Below are positions 46,534 to 64,000 of a stretch of DNA of 64,000 nt, piece after piece. Source of the DNA: Mugil cephalus. Taxonomy: Eukaryota > Chordata > Actinopteri > Mugiliformes > Mugilidae. The notes below the pieces were generated by a model. That model saw nothing but the letters and a program-made list of their open reading frames with translations, ran no database searches and was not told the origin of the DNA. The DNA is taken from positions 14,349,668 to 14,413,667 of the forward strand of contig NC_061777.1 of NCBI RefSeq assembly GCF_022458985.1. Reading direction: 5' to 3'. The position numbers were made by a program, and so were the translations under genes. How positions within the stretch are numbered: the stretch's first letter is position 1; each line of letters starts with the position of its first letter.

Positions 46534-49500
46534 TTACTTCTTCGTCTCCTTGCTCTCCTTTGTCTCGGTGCCGGAAGATTTCTCAGCCTTCTCCGTCTTT
46601 GCCTCCTCCTTCACCTCCTTACTCTCTTCTTTACTGGTCTCCTTTTTGTCCTCTGGCTTCTTCTCCTCCTTCTTGCTCTCTGTTTTCTCGGGCTCTGCCT
46701 TGGGAGCAGGCTTCTCCTCGGGCTTCTTCTCCTCCTTCTTGCTTTCTACTTTCTCTGGCTCTGCCTTAGGAGCAGGCTTCTCCTCAGGCTTCTTCTCCTC
46801 CTTCTTGCTTTCTACTTTCTCGGGCTCTGCCTTGGGAGCAGGCTTCTCCTCTGGCTTCTTCTCCTCCTTCTTGCTCTCTGCTTTCTCAGGCTCTGCCTTG
46901 GGAGCTGGCTTCGCCTCGGGCTCTGCCTTTTCTGATTTTGGAGCGGAGGGCTTCTCCTCCTTAGCGGGTGGAGCGCTCTCTTTAGGCTCAGGCTTGGGGG
47001 CAGGTTTCTCCTCCTTGCTGGGAGCTGCCGGTTTTGAAGCTTCGTCCTTTTTGGGTGCTTCATCGGCTTTGCTCTCTTTCTTTGTATCGGGCTTCTCTTC
47101 CTTCTCTGGCTCTTTCTCCTTGGGCTCCTGCTTCTTCTCCTCCTTCACGGGCTGCTCTTTCTCCTTCTTTTCCTCCTTGACGGGCTCTGGCTTCTCCTCT
47201 TTCTTCTCCTCTTTAGGGGTGTCTTTGGCAGCAGCAGGCTTGGCCTCCTCTTTCTCTGGAGACTTTGGTTCGGGGCTTTTGGGAGGCGGTGATTTTGGTT
47301 CGGGGGATTTTGACACTGGGGACTTGGACTCATCTCCTGCGGGGGATTTGACCACAGGAGACTTAGCAGGTGATTTGGGCATGGGGGATTTGGATGCTGG
47401 TGATTTAGATTCTGGTGATTTGGATTCTGGTGATTTGGCCACGGGAGATTTAGGCTGAGGGGATTTTGAAGGAGGGGTTGCAGCCTTTTCCGGAGATTTG
47501 GACTTCTCTTCCTCCTCCCCTGCGTCCTCTCCGCCCTCTTTCTCCTCTCCCTCTTCCTCTTTTTCCTCCTCTCCCTTTTCTTCTTCCTTCTCCTCCTCTC
47601 CCTCTCCTTCTTCCTCCTTTTCCTCGCCGTCCTCACCTTCTCCCTCCTCCTCTTTGGCCTCTTCGTCCTCCTCTTCTTCCTCTCCTGCTTCTTCTTCTTT
47701 CTCTTCCTCCTCTTCCTCCTCTTCTGCCTCCTCTGTCACCTCGGTCACCTGGGTCTCATCTGTCTGCTCCTCCACAATGACTGTATCGGAAATCTCCTCT
47801 CCTTTAACTTTCAGGGGGGCAGACAGTCTGCTTTCCAGGTAGGAGTATGGGCTGCCGCCTGCAAACCGGTTCTCCTCTCCTTCCAGTAGCTTCCTGTTTT
47901 CGAGCACGCCATCAATAAACATGTTAATGATATCTTACTTTAGACAACAAATGAATCAATGCAATGCCGTTTAACGACCTAACCAACCTGTAAGCAGCGA
48001 TCTCGATATCTAGAGCCATCTTAACGTTCAGCAGCTCCTGGTAGTCTTTCAGCTGGCTGGCCATCTCCCATTTGGTAGTTTTCAGCTCATTGTCCAGCTG
48101 ATTGATGGTCTCCTGTGAAATCAAAAACAGAGACCCGTCAGATCAGATTTCACCCAGAGTGGATGAGTGGAATGAATATGCACGTCCGTTTTCCCCCTGG
48201 CGTCTGTGCTGATGTCTTGCCTGTAGTGAGCTGAGGTCATCCTGGTGTCTATCCTCGCTCTCTATGCGCTGCCTCTCCAGTGACTCCTTGGTTCCTCTGA
48301 GAGTCTCCAGCTCAATGGTGCGGTTCTGGAGCTGGCGACGGTACTCTGCAATCTCGTCCTGGCTTCCACGGATCGCATCCTGGTTAGACCTCGCAGCCTC
48401 GGACAGGCGCTCCATACGCACTGAAGGACGTGCAGACAAAAGCGTGTGTAGCATGTAGAGGTAGCTCCAATAAATTTGATTTATTTATTTATTTATTTTT
48501 GTTTTTGCTGTGTCACACCCCTGAGTTCCTGCAGCCTGTGTATGCCGGAGAACAGAATTTTAAGATTCGGGATGAATAAGCATAGACTGGACCTTTTATA
48601 TATATATATAAATATATATTCTGAAAGATTTGACCAGTCCTGCCTTAGGGGGCAGACAGTCCCTGTGGGAACCTAAGTAACCTTGACTCTATCCATCTGT
48701 CAGTCAGCGGTCTGACTCAGCTCCCTCCCTCTTCCAAGCATGAATGAGCTGCTGCTGCAGTCAGCTGGACTCAGAGAAGGTCATTCTGTTTGCACCTTTT
48801 ATATCAGGTCAGCAGGTAAAAGTACTGCAAGAGTTTAGGTGTAGACCATTAAGTCCTGTGACATGCCATTAAACTTACTGTGCACAAGAAACCATTTTTG
48901 GCCTTCATAGTTGACAGCGGTGTATTTGTGTAGTAAAGGTCAGCAGCTCTGTGCTCATCTCAGCTGATGTCTCAGTTACTGCTTTGCTTCCATAGGCTGA
49001 CCTATCATATCTCTATGTACAAGTTACTTTAAAGCCCTGTCTTGAGTTAAGAGAAGATGACCAGGCCTCCTATCTACCTGACAGACAGTGACCTTGAAAG
49101 AGTTGTTCTATTTGTGGGGGTTCGGTGTTGAGACACTGGAAACACAGAAACACACTGCTCTCAAGAACACACCCACTGTTACCTACAGCAGAGTGCAAAT
49201 TAATCACAGTCTCCTCTCTACGTGCATCTCACGTCTGCAGCAAAAAAAAAAAAAAAAAAAAAAGATCATTCTGCGGCAACAAGGCAGCCAGAGAAAAGAC
49301 TGTAACTGCACTAGAGGGCATATTATTTAGATCTGCCATATTCTCTAAGTGAGTTATAATTTATTTATTTATTTCTTCCCAGTTATTCAATTCTGAGTGT
49401 TTTTATTTTAAGTTGGCAGGTTAATGGGATGAAGTTTATACATTTCAAACATAACTAATAGAAGGCTATAAACGTGAAGCATAACTAGAGGATTTGGTTA

Positions 49501-50396
49501 ATAGATAGAAAGAAAACGTATTCCTGAGCCACATACTGCCTGGCTACTGTCAAAACCTAAACGTCCGTAGAGTTCAGCACCATGGACAGAGAATAAGAAC
49601 TACTTTACGCACAGGAAAGTTTGCGCACACTTGGATTCCACTCACCTTTGAACCATTCCTCCGCGTGCGTTGAACTCTTGGATGCGTGAGTATCCAGCTG
49701 CGATCGGATCTCTCGCAGTGCGCTGGTGACGTCCGCCTTGACCGTGTCCCGCATGTCGAAGCTCACCTGCGCACCCTGAATCTGCGCCAGGAGCTCGGCC
49801 ACCTCTTCCTCGTGGTTCTTCTTCAGGAAAACGGCCTCCTCTTCCAGGGCGCGGAGCTTCTTGTCCAGCTCCAGACGCGTCAGCCGGCACTCCTCCACGT
49901 ACTTCTTCATGGCGCGGGCGGCAGCCTCCAGCTCTTCCCGGTTCCGCGCCTCATCCTCCAGCCTGACCCGCAGGTGCTGGATGTCGTCTTCCAGGTGCTC
50001 GTGCTCTAGAGCGGCGCGGGCCTTCTCTCCGGTCAGCTGCTGCAGGAGACCCCTCAGGTCAGCCAGCTCTCGCTCGTAGTGCTCCCCGACGGATGCGCGC
50101 CCTGCCTGGCTCTGCCGCAGAGCTGCCGCTTCTGCCTCCAGGTTGCGGTTGTGCATCTCCAAGTTACGCACCTTGTCGATGTAGCCGGCGAAGCGGTCAT
50201 TGAGAGCCTGCAGGATCTCTTTCTCGGTCTTCCTCGCCTTGTCTCCATTGAACGTCTCAATGCTGTCCAGGGAGGACGGCTGGCTGTAGGTGATGCGGCG
50301 GCGCTGGGAGTGAAATCCGCTTGAGGACACAGAGGCGGGCCGAGCCTTGCGGTACGAGCCCGGGCCCATGAAGTGGTGTTCTACCGTGAAACTCAT
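46534..50396 (-). CDS. nefh: neurofilament heavy polypeptide
   Basis: Type IV intermediate filament protein of neuronal axons, assembled with NEFL and NEFM. Four exons: 49646-50396, 48221-48420, 47988-48112 and 46534-47893. Phases agree and give 811 residues (human about 1020). The head starts [20 protein letters not shown]. The rod begins [23 protein letters not shown] (about residue 58) and ends with the conserved [15 protein letters not shown] (about residues 352-366). The tail has a glutamate-rich stretch, 15 KSP phosphorylation motifs (about residues 488-573) and Lys/Glu/Pro repeats, ending [10 protein letters not shown]. Acidic-then-KSP order and tail length favour the heavy over the medium chain; NEFH versus NEFM is also supported by the thoc5 neighbour, as in human. 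The intron after 48221 has a GC donor (CAG|GCAAGA). Confidence 0.93.
46648..46911 (-). repeat. nefh: four tandem 66-bp coding repeats in the nefh tail
   Basis: Four head-to-tail 22-residue units, consensus [20 protein letters not shown] followed by EE or ED. They differ almost only at position 11 (A, V, V, T). The nucleotide copies are also nearly identical, so they arose by recent duplication or are kept alike by gene conversion. Copy number is likely to vary between individuals or related species. Confidence 0.9.
47250..47506 (-). repeat. nefh: KSP phosphorylation repeat block of nefh
   Basis: Fifteen KSP motifs within about 85 residues, such as [18 protein letters not shown]. In mammalian NEFH these serines are phosphorylated by proline-directed kinases and space the axonal filaments. 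The block here is shorter than in human. Confidence 0.9.
49240..49263. repeat. poly-A tract
   Basis: Homopolymer A run in the first nefh intron (48421-49645). No retrotransposon body was recognised in front of it, so it is listed only as a simple repeat. Confidence 0.8.
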
Positions 50397-50446
50397 GCTG
50401 GCTGAGCCGGAGGAGAACTGACTGCAGTAGGAGGGAGAGCGCTGCG

Positions 50447-50455
50447 CTTTTATAG
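50447..50455 (-). promoter_or_regulatory. nefh: nefh TATA box
   Basis: CTATAAAAG on the minus strand, about 50 bases upstream of the start codon, next to GC-rich sequence (CCCGCC before it). It predicts a transcription start near 50420-50425 and a very short 5' leader. It is the clearest TATA box in the window. Confidence 0.75.
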
Positions 50456-50529
50456 GCGGGAGGGAAAACTCACTAGTCAGCAGCAGGACACACTCTTTTT
50501 TAAAGAGACACATTTCCTCCAGAAACTAC

Positions 50530-52888
50530 TGCAAGCGTAGGGATAGTTGTAGTCACTCTGGTTAGTAGCTGTAGCATCTCGTTGATGAATACTTTAATTC
50601 AATTCAATTAAGTCTATTTTGTTCATGTAACACCCACGTATCACACAATGTTTTCAAACATCGCTATTTTTTTAAGGTTAATTCCAGGAGAGAGAAAAAA
50701 ATAAAATGAATCATTATAGGCCTGTGTGAATTTGTTAGGTACCTTTATAAACTTACCTTATAAATTATTGATTTTATTTATTCATTTATTTATTTTTTGC
50801 AAGGTCCTGAATTTGTGTCTCTGTTTTGGGTAGACGGGGGCTAAAGTCCATGTGAACTGAGAGTGGGGGTGTTCAGTGTGTTCTGCTGATGCTCCCTGTA
50901 GCTACACTGCTGCAGTGTGAGTTTGCAGATCCACACCATGCCCCCTGGGACTCAACTCAAATGCTGGGCCATTGACACACTCCCTCTCTCCCTACAAGCG
51001 CATACACACAACCCAGGTTAAAAATAAAACTCCCAATCTCTTGGTTTCTGCTACCTTTTGTTGCTGAAGATGAATTCATTTCCAGATGTGCAGATCTGGT
51101 TGCAGGCCAAGCGTGACATGACAGCAGCGGCGGCGTGGACATAAACCTTACGATGTGTGCACACCAGGATGCTACGATGATACAGCATTCACAGAAAAAC
51201 GAACTGAGCTGTCTCTGCTGATCTAAAGGATTGTCTGCTCTGAAAAGAGGACCAGGGCTGAAGAGCATGTACAGCAGCTATTGATTACAAATTTAGGGTG
51301 AGTGAGTTTACTCTGCATACCTTAAAAGGAGAAAGGAGAGCTGTGTTTATGCATATCCCTAGGTAAAATACGTTGAAGCATCAGCACATAAAGTCATTTC
51401 TCTTCATCAGCCAGTCTTTGTCACTGTTAACATGAGTGTTGTCCTCTTAGCTATGCCCATGGGACAGCGTGACACCTAAGCCCTTAGTATGTCCTCCATC
51501 GGTTGCATCATATTTATTTAGTGTTGCAAGCGTGTTAAAAGAAAGAGGCATAGTGAGTATCTTGTTTCTCGTCGAACACGGATGTGGGGGCTTAAGGGCA
51601 TGTGGGATCGAAATAACATGCAACCCACCCACTCCCTCCAACGTCTTCATGTTTTATAAATGAGGATATTGCAGCAGAGTAGGCAGTATTTGGGTGTGAT
51701 GCTGTCAGGATCTCATATCCAATGCTCTGCGACACCATGCCATTTGAATGCACCATTTAGGAACCAAATGAAAATGAGATAGAGGGACATGCTCCACAGA
51801 GTTTGTGTTAAAGTGTATACGCGGGCCACGTGATTCAAAAACAGGTGAACTGGTTAAATCCTCCACTTCATGTGGAGCTAAAGCCAGTACCTTCACACAG
51901 GCACGCGGCCCATCAACATGGGGAACGTGGAGCAGACAAATTTATGTCGCTGTTAATCGGCATAATGTATGTTGGGTTGATTTTTCAAGGCCAAAGCTTG
52001 AATTGAAAGTTTAATGATTTACCATGCAAACGACATTGACGCCGCCAGGAAGAGAGGAGGATGAAGGATCTTGCCTTGCGACCTTGTCCTTGAAAGATAG
52101 AAAGAGGGCCAGAGCGAGACAGATGCAGAGATGGAAAATAGCAGGATCGATACAAAGGAAAATGTCAGAGAATAGTGAAACCTTTCGCAGGAGAATGATA
52201 TCTTGTGCGCCTGAACGCCTGTGCAGCTGAGGATGCCGTTACTGCCAGGAGCTTCCCTGGAAAAAACAAGATTGTTTTTTCTTTTTTCATTTCCATAGTG
52301 GTATATTTAGACATTTCAGAAATTTGAGACGGTGGAATAAAGGAAGAACTGGGAGTCTGTGATGAAGGCAGACCACAGTGATCTCAGACACTGGGAAACC
52401 AGATGATGCATCGATGGAGGGATGACAGAGGCACACAGACGGGAGGAGAAGAGTGGAAGTGGGTGAGAAAAGAGGGAGTCACCTTGGGAGGGTCATCTAG
52501 AAAAATGGCTGTCCTGGCAATCTCAAAGATGACTCAGCTCTATCACCAGTTAAGGCCTTGAATTGCATTAGCTTTCTATGGGCTTGTATGTGCGTGCACA
52601 TGCATGTGATATCGTGACTGATAGAGTGCTGATTCTTTTTATTTTCACATATAATCAGGTAATGCACATGTGATATATATGAGGGTTACACGCCACAAAC
52701 AAACAGCTGTAGTTCTTAACAGTTTTATGGTTCTGACAAAATCCAGTGACTGAAGTTTCTAGAAGAAAAGCTGGAGCTGGCTCAGTCACAGCGTCCCCTG
52801 CTGGACAGATTAAACACTGTTGGCTGTAGTTACCAGATCTGTCCACAGGGGTCAGCAGAGCCCCGCTGAGGCAGAGCCTCTAATGTTT
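50530..52888. other. divergent intergenic region between nefh and fancg
   Basis: About 2.4 kb upstream of both genes. There are AT-rich TTTATT runs near 50770-50795, but I recognise no exon, RNA gene or transposon. Neuronal control elements of nefh would be expected here but cannot be identified by eye. Confidence 0.55.
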
Positions 52889-52896
52889 ACTTCCGG
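52889..52896 (-). promoter_or_regulatory. fancg: ETS-type site at the fancg promoter
   Basis: ACTTCCGG (CCGGAAGT on the minus strand) lies about 70 bases before the fancg start codon. There is no TATA box nearby. This is typical of housekeeping and DNA-repair promoters. Confidence 0.5.
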
Positions 52897-52965
52897 TGTG
52901 AGCGGCTGCCTGACAAACGAGGGAAAGTTTAAACAAAATATCACGTTTTACAAAACACGAATGCA

Positions 52966-55900
52966 ATGTCAAATAAAACGTGTCAGCCGCTTTCTTTAGC
53001 GGATAGGTGGATTCGAGAAAACAACGAGATAGTGAACAAATTTAAGGTAAGGTAACATTAAAGAGCAGCGGGATAGACTGAAAGATTAAGAACATCATAG
53101 TTTGGGGTTTGATGCACTGATTTTGTTTTGTTTAAACAAAAACTAACTGCGGTAGGAGAAAGTTAAGCAATGAGAAAGTTAATTTATTACACTGCATTTT
53201 ATTATTGGAATATTATTACAGATGCATTAACAGGTAATCTGCTTTTTAATGTTGTAGCTGCAACTATAAACCTATTTCAAAGTCTGTATCTACTAAGTGA
53301 CTGATAAATGTGTCAAGTATATTGAGGTAACCATATTTCCCTTTAAATAGTTCTGGACAGTAATATTACATTTGAATAATGAAGTACAAATATGTGAAAA
53401 CTATTATTGTCAGTATGTTGCAAACACTGTTACATTGATTGCTTCAGGAGCAAGAGGGAGGACGAGGCGCCTCGAGTCAAGACCACAACCAGACCCACCT
53501 GAGACTGTGTTCCTCGGAGTTTCACAAGCTTTTAATGAAAATACAAGGTGCTCCATTTCCTTCATAACACAAAGGACTAATTTGCGATGGCAGGGAGCTT
53601 TTTGCATCTTCTGTCTTTCTCCTCTCCTTTACCTGTGCCCCTCGTCAGCAGGTATCCCCCCTCACGAGGAGCACGCTCAGTTGGAGCTGGCCGTGGTGTT
53701 CAACGCCTGCGTGTGCTCGACTGCTCTGTCTCAGTTTTCAGAAGCTGAGCTGCTCCTCACAAAAGCCACACAGAGAGGTGAGCCTGTATGGTAATTGATG
53801 GAATAACTATAGATGTAGAAATACAGGAACTAATGCCATGAGTCTATTTTGTGATAGTTAGAAGGGTTTCATGGATGGCTCCTTTTCCTTTCAGTTCTAC
53901 AGATGACAGGAGGTGACCCTGGTACTTCAGAGCCACTTGTGTGCTGGAGAGCAGTTCTCAAATCGGTGGGAAACACAGCTCTGCATACTTGTGTGTTGAC
54001 TCTTCTCTGTCTGCAGTGGGCGATATGGCTGGCCACCTGCCAGCTGAAAACTATACAGCAATTTCAGGTAAGAGTATGATTTAAGGGTATTTTTCCACTT
54101 TTTTGTGTGGCTTAAATTTAAGTTTATTTGGCCACTGTATTAAAAGACCAACGACTGTACCTTTTCCTGTGATGCAGGAGGAGATTTCATCTCTGTCTGA
54201 GACGCTATGTGATGGAGTTCGGGATGGCAACAGGAACGAAGCAAAGAGAAAATTATCAATCTTTCCACTATTGGTGATGGACACAAGAAGGCTATTTGAA
54301 TTGTTGCAGATCTGCACTGCCATTGTCCAGGGTCAGCAACGCATTTTACAGCGCCAGTGACAGTTTCAATATTATATGATATTATTACATAATATTGTAA
54401 GAAGCCGCTCTAAATGATTGTGCTGCTCTGTTTGTTTAATAAGGCGTGGAAAAGCTGAATGAGGGTCAGAGTTCAGAGGCGCTCTGTGATCTGCAAGCAG
54501 CTTCCACCCTGCCAGCTCCCAGAGCTCTAGTAGCATACACACACCTCCTCTCTGGCTCCTGCCTTGCTCATATGGTACATGCTCACATACACATAAAAAA
54601 AGTAGCATGTTTTAGCCCTCGCATCTACTCAGTGTGTTTGCATTTGTCTCCAGACCCGCCCTCAGATGGCCCTGCAGTGTTACAGGAAAGCACTGGAGAC
54701 GGACTCCCGTTGTGTGTGTGCCCTCTACCAGAGCATGCTCACTTACAGGCAGCTGGGAAACACGCAGGCAGAGATACAAGCTCTTCGCTTACTGCACTCA
54801 GTGAGTGACAAACACACAGACTACATGCATGAATGTGAGACACTCATGCCAGCTGCTTGTAAAATTAGTCTAAACATTTGTAGGTAAATAATTATTATTG
54901 TTAAAAATAATCCCCGCGCATACATGTATCTTTACGTCAACAAAGTTATTTTGGTCACTGACACATATTTATTTAAGTGCCTGCCTGCTGTAACATGAAA
55001 CCTCTCTTGTCCGAAAGACTTTGATGTTGCCCCCCGCTACAGAGTCTACACTGGCTGGTTCCCATCCCCTCTCCCCGTCCTTACTCCTCAGCAGCCAATC
55101 ACTGAGCAGCCTGCTTTCAGTTCCGTCTACCCTCAGTGTCCTTCACAGTTTGGCCCTCAAATGTGTCCGCCATGGCAGGTGAGAAGAGAAGAGTGGCAGG
55201 GAGTCTTGGAGTTTCTGTAACTCTCTTTTACTGGCCTTTAGTCCTATACACAAAACAGAACGTATAGGGGAGAATATTAAACACACAATGCACATCGAAG
55301 TTAATAAATGAGTTTTGCTGCTGTTTCTGCAGGGTGCCAGAGGGGGTCGAACATTATCTGGACCTGCTGGCTGCTCTTCACTCAGAAGATCAACATGAAG
55401 TAAGATTGAAAATGGCGACAGACATGCAAGATAATTAATCACCTTAAACCCATATTTGTGAGGTATCATATTCATAGTATTAGCCCCAGGGAACTGACTG
55501 ACGTGTGTTTGTCTGTGTTTCAGGTGCGTGCAGAGGCCTCGACCCTCCCCAGGTTACCAGAGCTTTACCTGGAGGCTGGCACTGCCTTGCTCATGGCTCG
55601 GCGGCCTGCAGATTGCGTGGCACTCTGCAATGAAGTCATCAGCTCGACACTGGAGCTGCTGCCAGAGAAAGTGGTGCTGGAGGAGCCGGAGGAGCGTAGT
55701 GGGGCTGAGTCTATGGATGCGAGTGCAGGTGGTGAAGATAGGGTGGAGGTACTTCTCTGGGCAGCAGCTGCCTACCTCCTCCAAGGTCACTGCCATGCTC
55801 ACCTGAAGGACTGGAAACAATCTGTGACTCACTACACAAGGTCCATGACATGAAATTAGCTTTATTTCTGTTGTCAGTTTTTGTGATAAGAGCACACTTG

Positions 55901-56859
55901 TGAGCTTGTCTTCCATATTACAGGTGTATCAACCTGCTGGTGAAGGTACGCTTTAAAAGGAGTGGTGAGTACTTTAATATTTTTTTTTCTTTTTCGGGCA
56001 TTGGAGAGACTGGACAGTATTACATATCTTCCAGCTTCTGTTATTTTGCTCATTTTACGGTTAATTGCAGGTTTCCAACCGCAGATCCCCAGTGCAGATG
56101 TGTATGTGAAACGGGGAGGAAATCTCTGTATCCTCCAAAGACTGAAGGGGCTTTCACTCGCTGGTAGAGGCATCAGCTTCACCCAGACAGACCAGCTGAA
56201 AGAGGCGCTGAGAGACCTCCAGCTAAGCCTGCAGGCCTTCCCAGGTATTCCTATCACAGCTGCAATTTGACCATGTGTGCGGCAAAACCCGAACCGATGT
56301 TTAACATCTATATGAGATTTTGTTACAGTGAAATAAGTCATGACGATGTATGTGTGTGTTGTCTCAGAGAGTGTGGGTGCTGGGCTGTGGAGCGGTGAGG
56401 TGCTGTGGAGGCTTGGCAGGAAGCAGGAGGCGGCAGCTTGTTGGAGAAAAACCTGGAGCCTGGCCACTGATTCCTTAGTAAAGTGAGAGACTATTATTAT
56501 TATTTTCCTCCTCCACTACATTTGTGGTTCCATGCTGTGCAGTATGTCCAACACTTAAGCATAAATTGATGTGTGAAAAGTGCCCCAAACCCAGTGTAAG
56601 GCAGTGGGATGTATTTGTGCGAACCACACTCAATGACAATGCACTGAGCACAGATGCACACCCACTAAAGCGTTAGATCTGCACATTTAGAGACAGGACA
56701 GATCACACAAAAACACGTTTGCCTCATGCTGCACACTAATTGTCTGCCTGCCTTTTGTGTTGCAGGAGTCTCCCTCTGTACTTACAGGAACCTCAGTCTG
56801 GTCCTTTGTTGGACTCCACCGATCTGCGCTGCAGAATCCAGGACCTTAGTCCTATGTAG
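52966..56859 (+). CDS. fancg: Fanconi anaemia complementation group G protein
   Basis: Nuclear TPR protein of the Fanconi core complex, acting with FANCA in interstrand crosslink repair. Coding exons: 52966-53046, 53448-53547, 53652-53777, 53895-54067, 54178-54331, 54444-54574, 54654-54800, 55018-55178, 55333-55399, 55524-55840, 55924-55964, 56071-56244, 56368-56482 and 56766-56859. Phases agree and give 626 residues (human 622). The start MSNKTCQPLSLADRWIRENN matches the human layout. TPR-like segments include QMALQCYRKALETDSRCVC, GVEHYLDLLAALH and RPADCVALCNEVISSTLELLPEK. The exon at 55018 is placed by TLMLPPATESTLAGS, matching human LLLPPPDLAS. Some donors are weak (GTGCTC after 53547, GTCCAT after 55840). 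An out-of-frame ATG lies 5 bases before the start. vcp follows on the same strand, as in human. Confidence 0.92.
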
Positions 56860-56969
56860 TCAGCTCACCAACAAAAGAAGTATGCCCTGACACTTAATGA
56901 ATGGGATCAACTTTCTCCAGCCTGTGAAATGAAAACCACACCCACAACATGTATCAACTAGGACAGTCA

Positions 56970-57028
56970 AATAAAGCATATTGTGTATAATGTATTTTAT
57001 TTATGAAATGCAAAAAAAAGAAAATAAA
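56970..57028 (+). terminator. fancg: fancg polyadenylation signals
   Basis: Two AATAAA signals, at 56970-56975 and 57023-57028, follow the stop codon by 110 and 165 bases. The gene therefore ends only about 450 bases before the vcp transcript. Confidence 0.75.
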
Positions 57029-57264
57029 AGTTTGCTATGACATACTGAGTCTGAACTGGTTTGCAGGGAAGAAAAACTGTATGCTACGGTGATAAAGACT
57101 TATTTTTAATTTAATGTACATTACTACTGCATTGCCGCTTCAGATTGTGGGTTTACGCAGCTTTTAAATCTCCGTTATGTTTAAATAAAACACTGAGATT
57201 AAGTAGCTCCCTCCCTGTTGAGAAGCGATTTGCATGTTGTTGCGATTCAACGCGGTAAACGTTG

Positions 57265-57476
57265 ATTGGATCGGTGGGTTTTACCAAAAGGCCAATAAGA
57301 AAAAGTTCATGGAAATAGACTCAACACTCTCCTTTGTAACTGGCCGAAGTCCCCCAGTACCCTCGGTGACAACAGACTGAGAGAATTCTGATTGGTTGCC
57401 GAGTTTGACGGTCCAATCAGAGTGAAGGATGTATCCGGCTCCAGCCAATCAGAGTGAAGGATGCGTCCGGCTCACG
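57265..57476 (+). promoter_or_regulatory. vcp: vcp promoter with five CCAAT boxes
   Basis: NF-Y type CCAAT boxes lie at 57265-57269 (reverse), 57292-57296, 57391-57395 (reverse), 57413-57417 and 57445-57449. The last two head a tandem 32-base duplication (57413-57444 and 57445-57476, four mismatches). There is no TATA box; TATAAC at about 57478 is not at a convincing position. This is a typical broad housekeeping promoter, with boxes spaced 32 bases apart. Confidence 0.65.
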
Positions 57477-57618
57477 GTATAACTGTAAAGAAAGCACGGA
57501 AACGGCTGCTCTTTGGTGTAAAATCTCAGAGAACGTGGAGTATCGAGAACCCGGTTAAGCCTCTTAAACATTTAGTGAGAATTTCTTTATTTATTAATAG
57601 TAATCCTACTGGACGACC

Positions 57619-64000
<6,382 letters not shown>

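Noticed and set aside
46363-46935. Leucine-rich 190-codon plus-strand frame resembling a membrane protein
   Set aside because: Leucine and cysteine runs come from CTC/CTT codons antisense to the nefh Lys/Glu tail.
46550-47458. A 302-codon plus-strand open frame rich in Ser, Phe and Gly
   Set aside because: It is the exact antisense of the nefh KSP and Lys/Glu-rich tail. Low-complexity purine-rich codons leave the opposite strand free of stops. There is no promoter or known family.
49686-50324. Plus-strand and alternative-frame open frames over nefh exon 1
   Set aside because: They mirror the GC-rich rod exon, whose heptad-coded protein is clear on the minus strand.
55018-55038. fancg exon starting at the CTACAG or CTACAGAG acceptors near 55035
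   Set aside because: The first leads to a stop soon after; an exon starting at 55018 keeps frame and restores the LMLPPATES segment that matches human FANCG.

Overview
This window is nuclear DNA from a ray-finned (teleost-type) fish. The genes are vertebrate, with many short exons and GT-AG introns, the intergenic spaces are compact, and the repeats are fish-type Tc1/mariner remnants and microsatellites. There is no bacterial, organellar or viral gene content and no CRISPR array.

Eight vertebrate genes can be assembled exon by exon with consistent splice phases. From left to right they are: ddhd2 (minus strand, 7762-17638), a CLUH-family gene (plus, 20085-29819), srrd (minus, 30264-31788), tfip11 (plus, 32640-36681), thoc5 (plus, 37554-43930), nefh (minus, 46534-50396), fancg (plus, 52966-56859) and vcp (plus, 57619 to beyond the right edge). 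The left 5.7 kb has no complete gene. It holds a deleted Tc1-like transposon and a possible first exon of a minus-strand gene that begins MGGSLS, as some TACC-family isoforms do.

The order combines blocks that, from memory, lie on different human chromosomes: ddhd2 (8p11), srrd/tfip11 and thoc5/nefh (22q12), and fancg/vcp (9p13). The thoc5-nefh convergent pair and the fancg-vcp head-to-tail pair keep the human arrangement. The srrd-tfip11 pair is head to head here, whereas I recall it as tail to tail in human. The CLUH-family gene is diverged and outside the usual CLUH neighbourhood, so it is probably a second paralogue.

The genes do not form one pathway. They cover lipid hydrolysis (DDHD2), binding of mRNAs for mitochondrial proteins (CLUH), clock or stress-related SRR1-like function (SRRD), spliceosome disassembly (TFIP11), mRNA export (THOC5), axonal cytoskeleton (NEFH), DNA crosslink repair (FANCG) and ubiquitin-dependent segregation (VCP). 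I found no undescribed multi-gene system. The points most worth a second look are a frame-neutral extra exon in ddhd2, the diverged CLUH paralogue, two GC-AG introns, a possible poison exon in thoc5, a duplicated CCAAT promoter module at vcp, and three deletion derivatives of one Tc1-like family.
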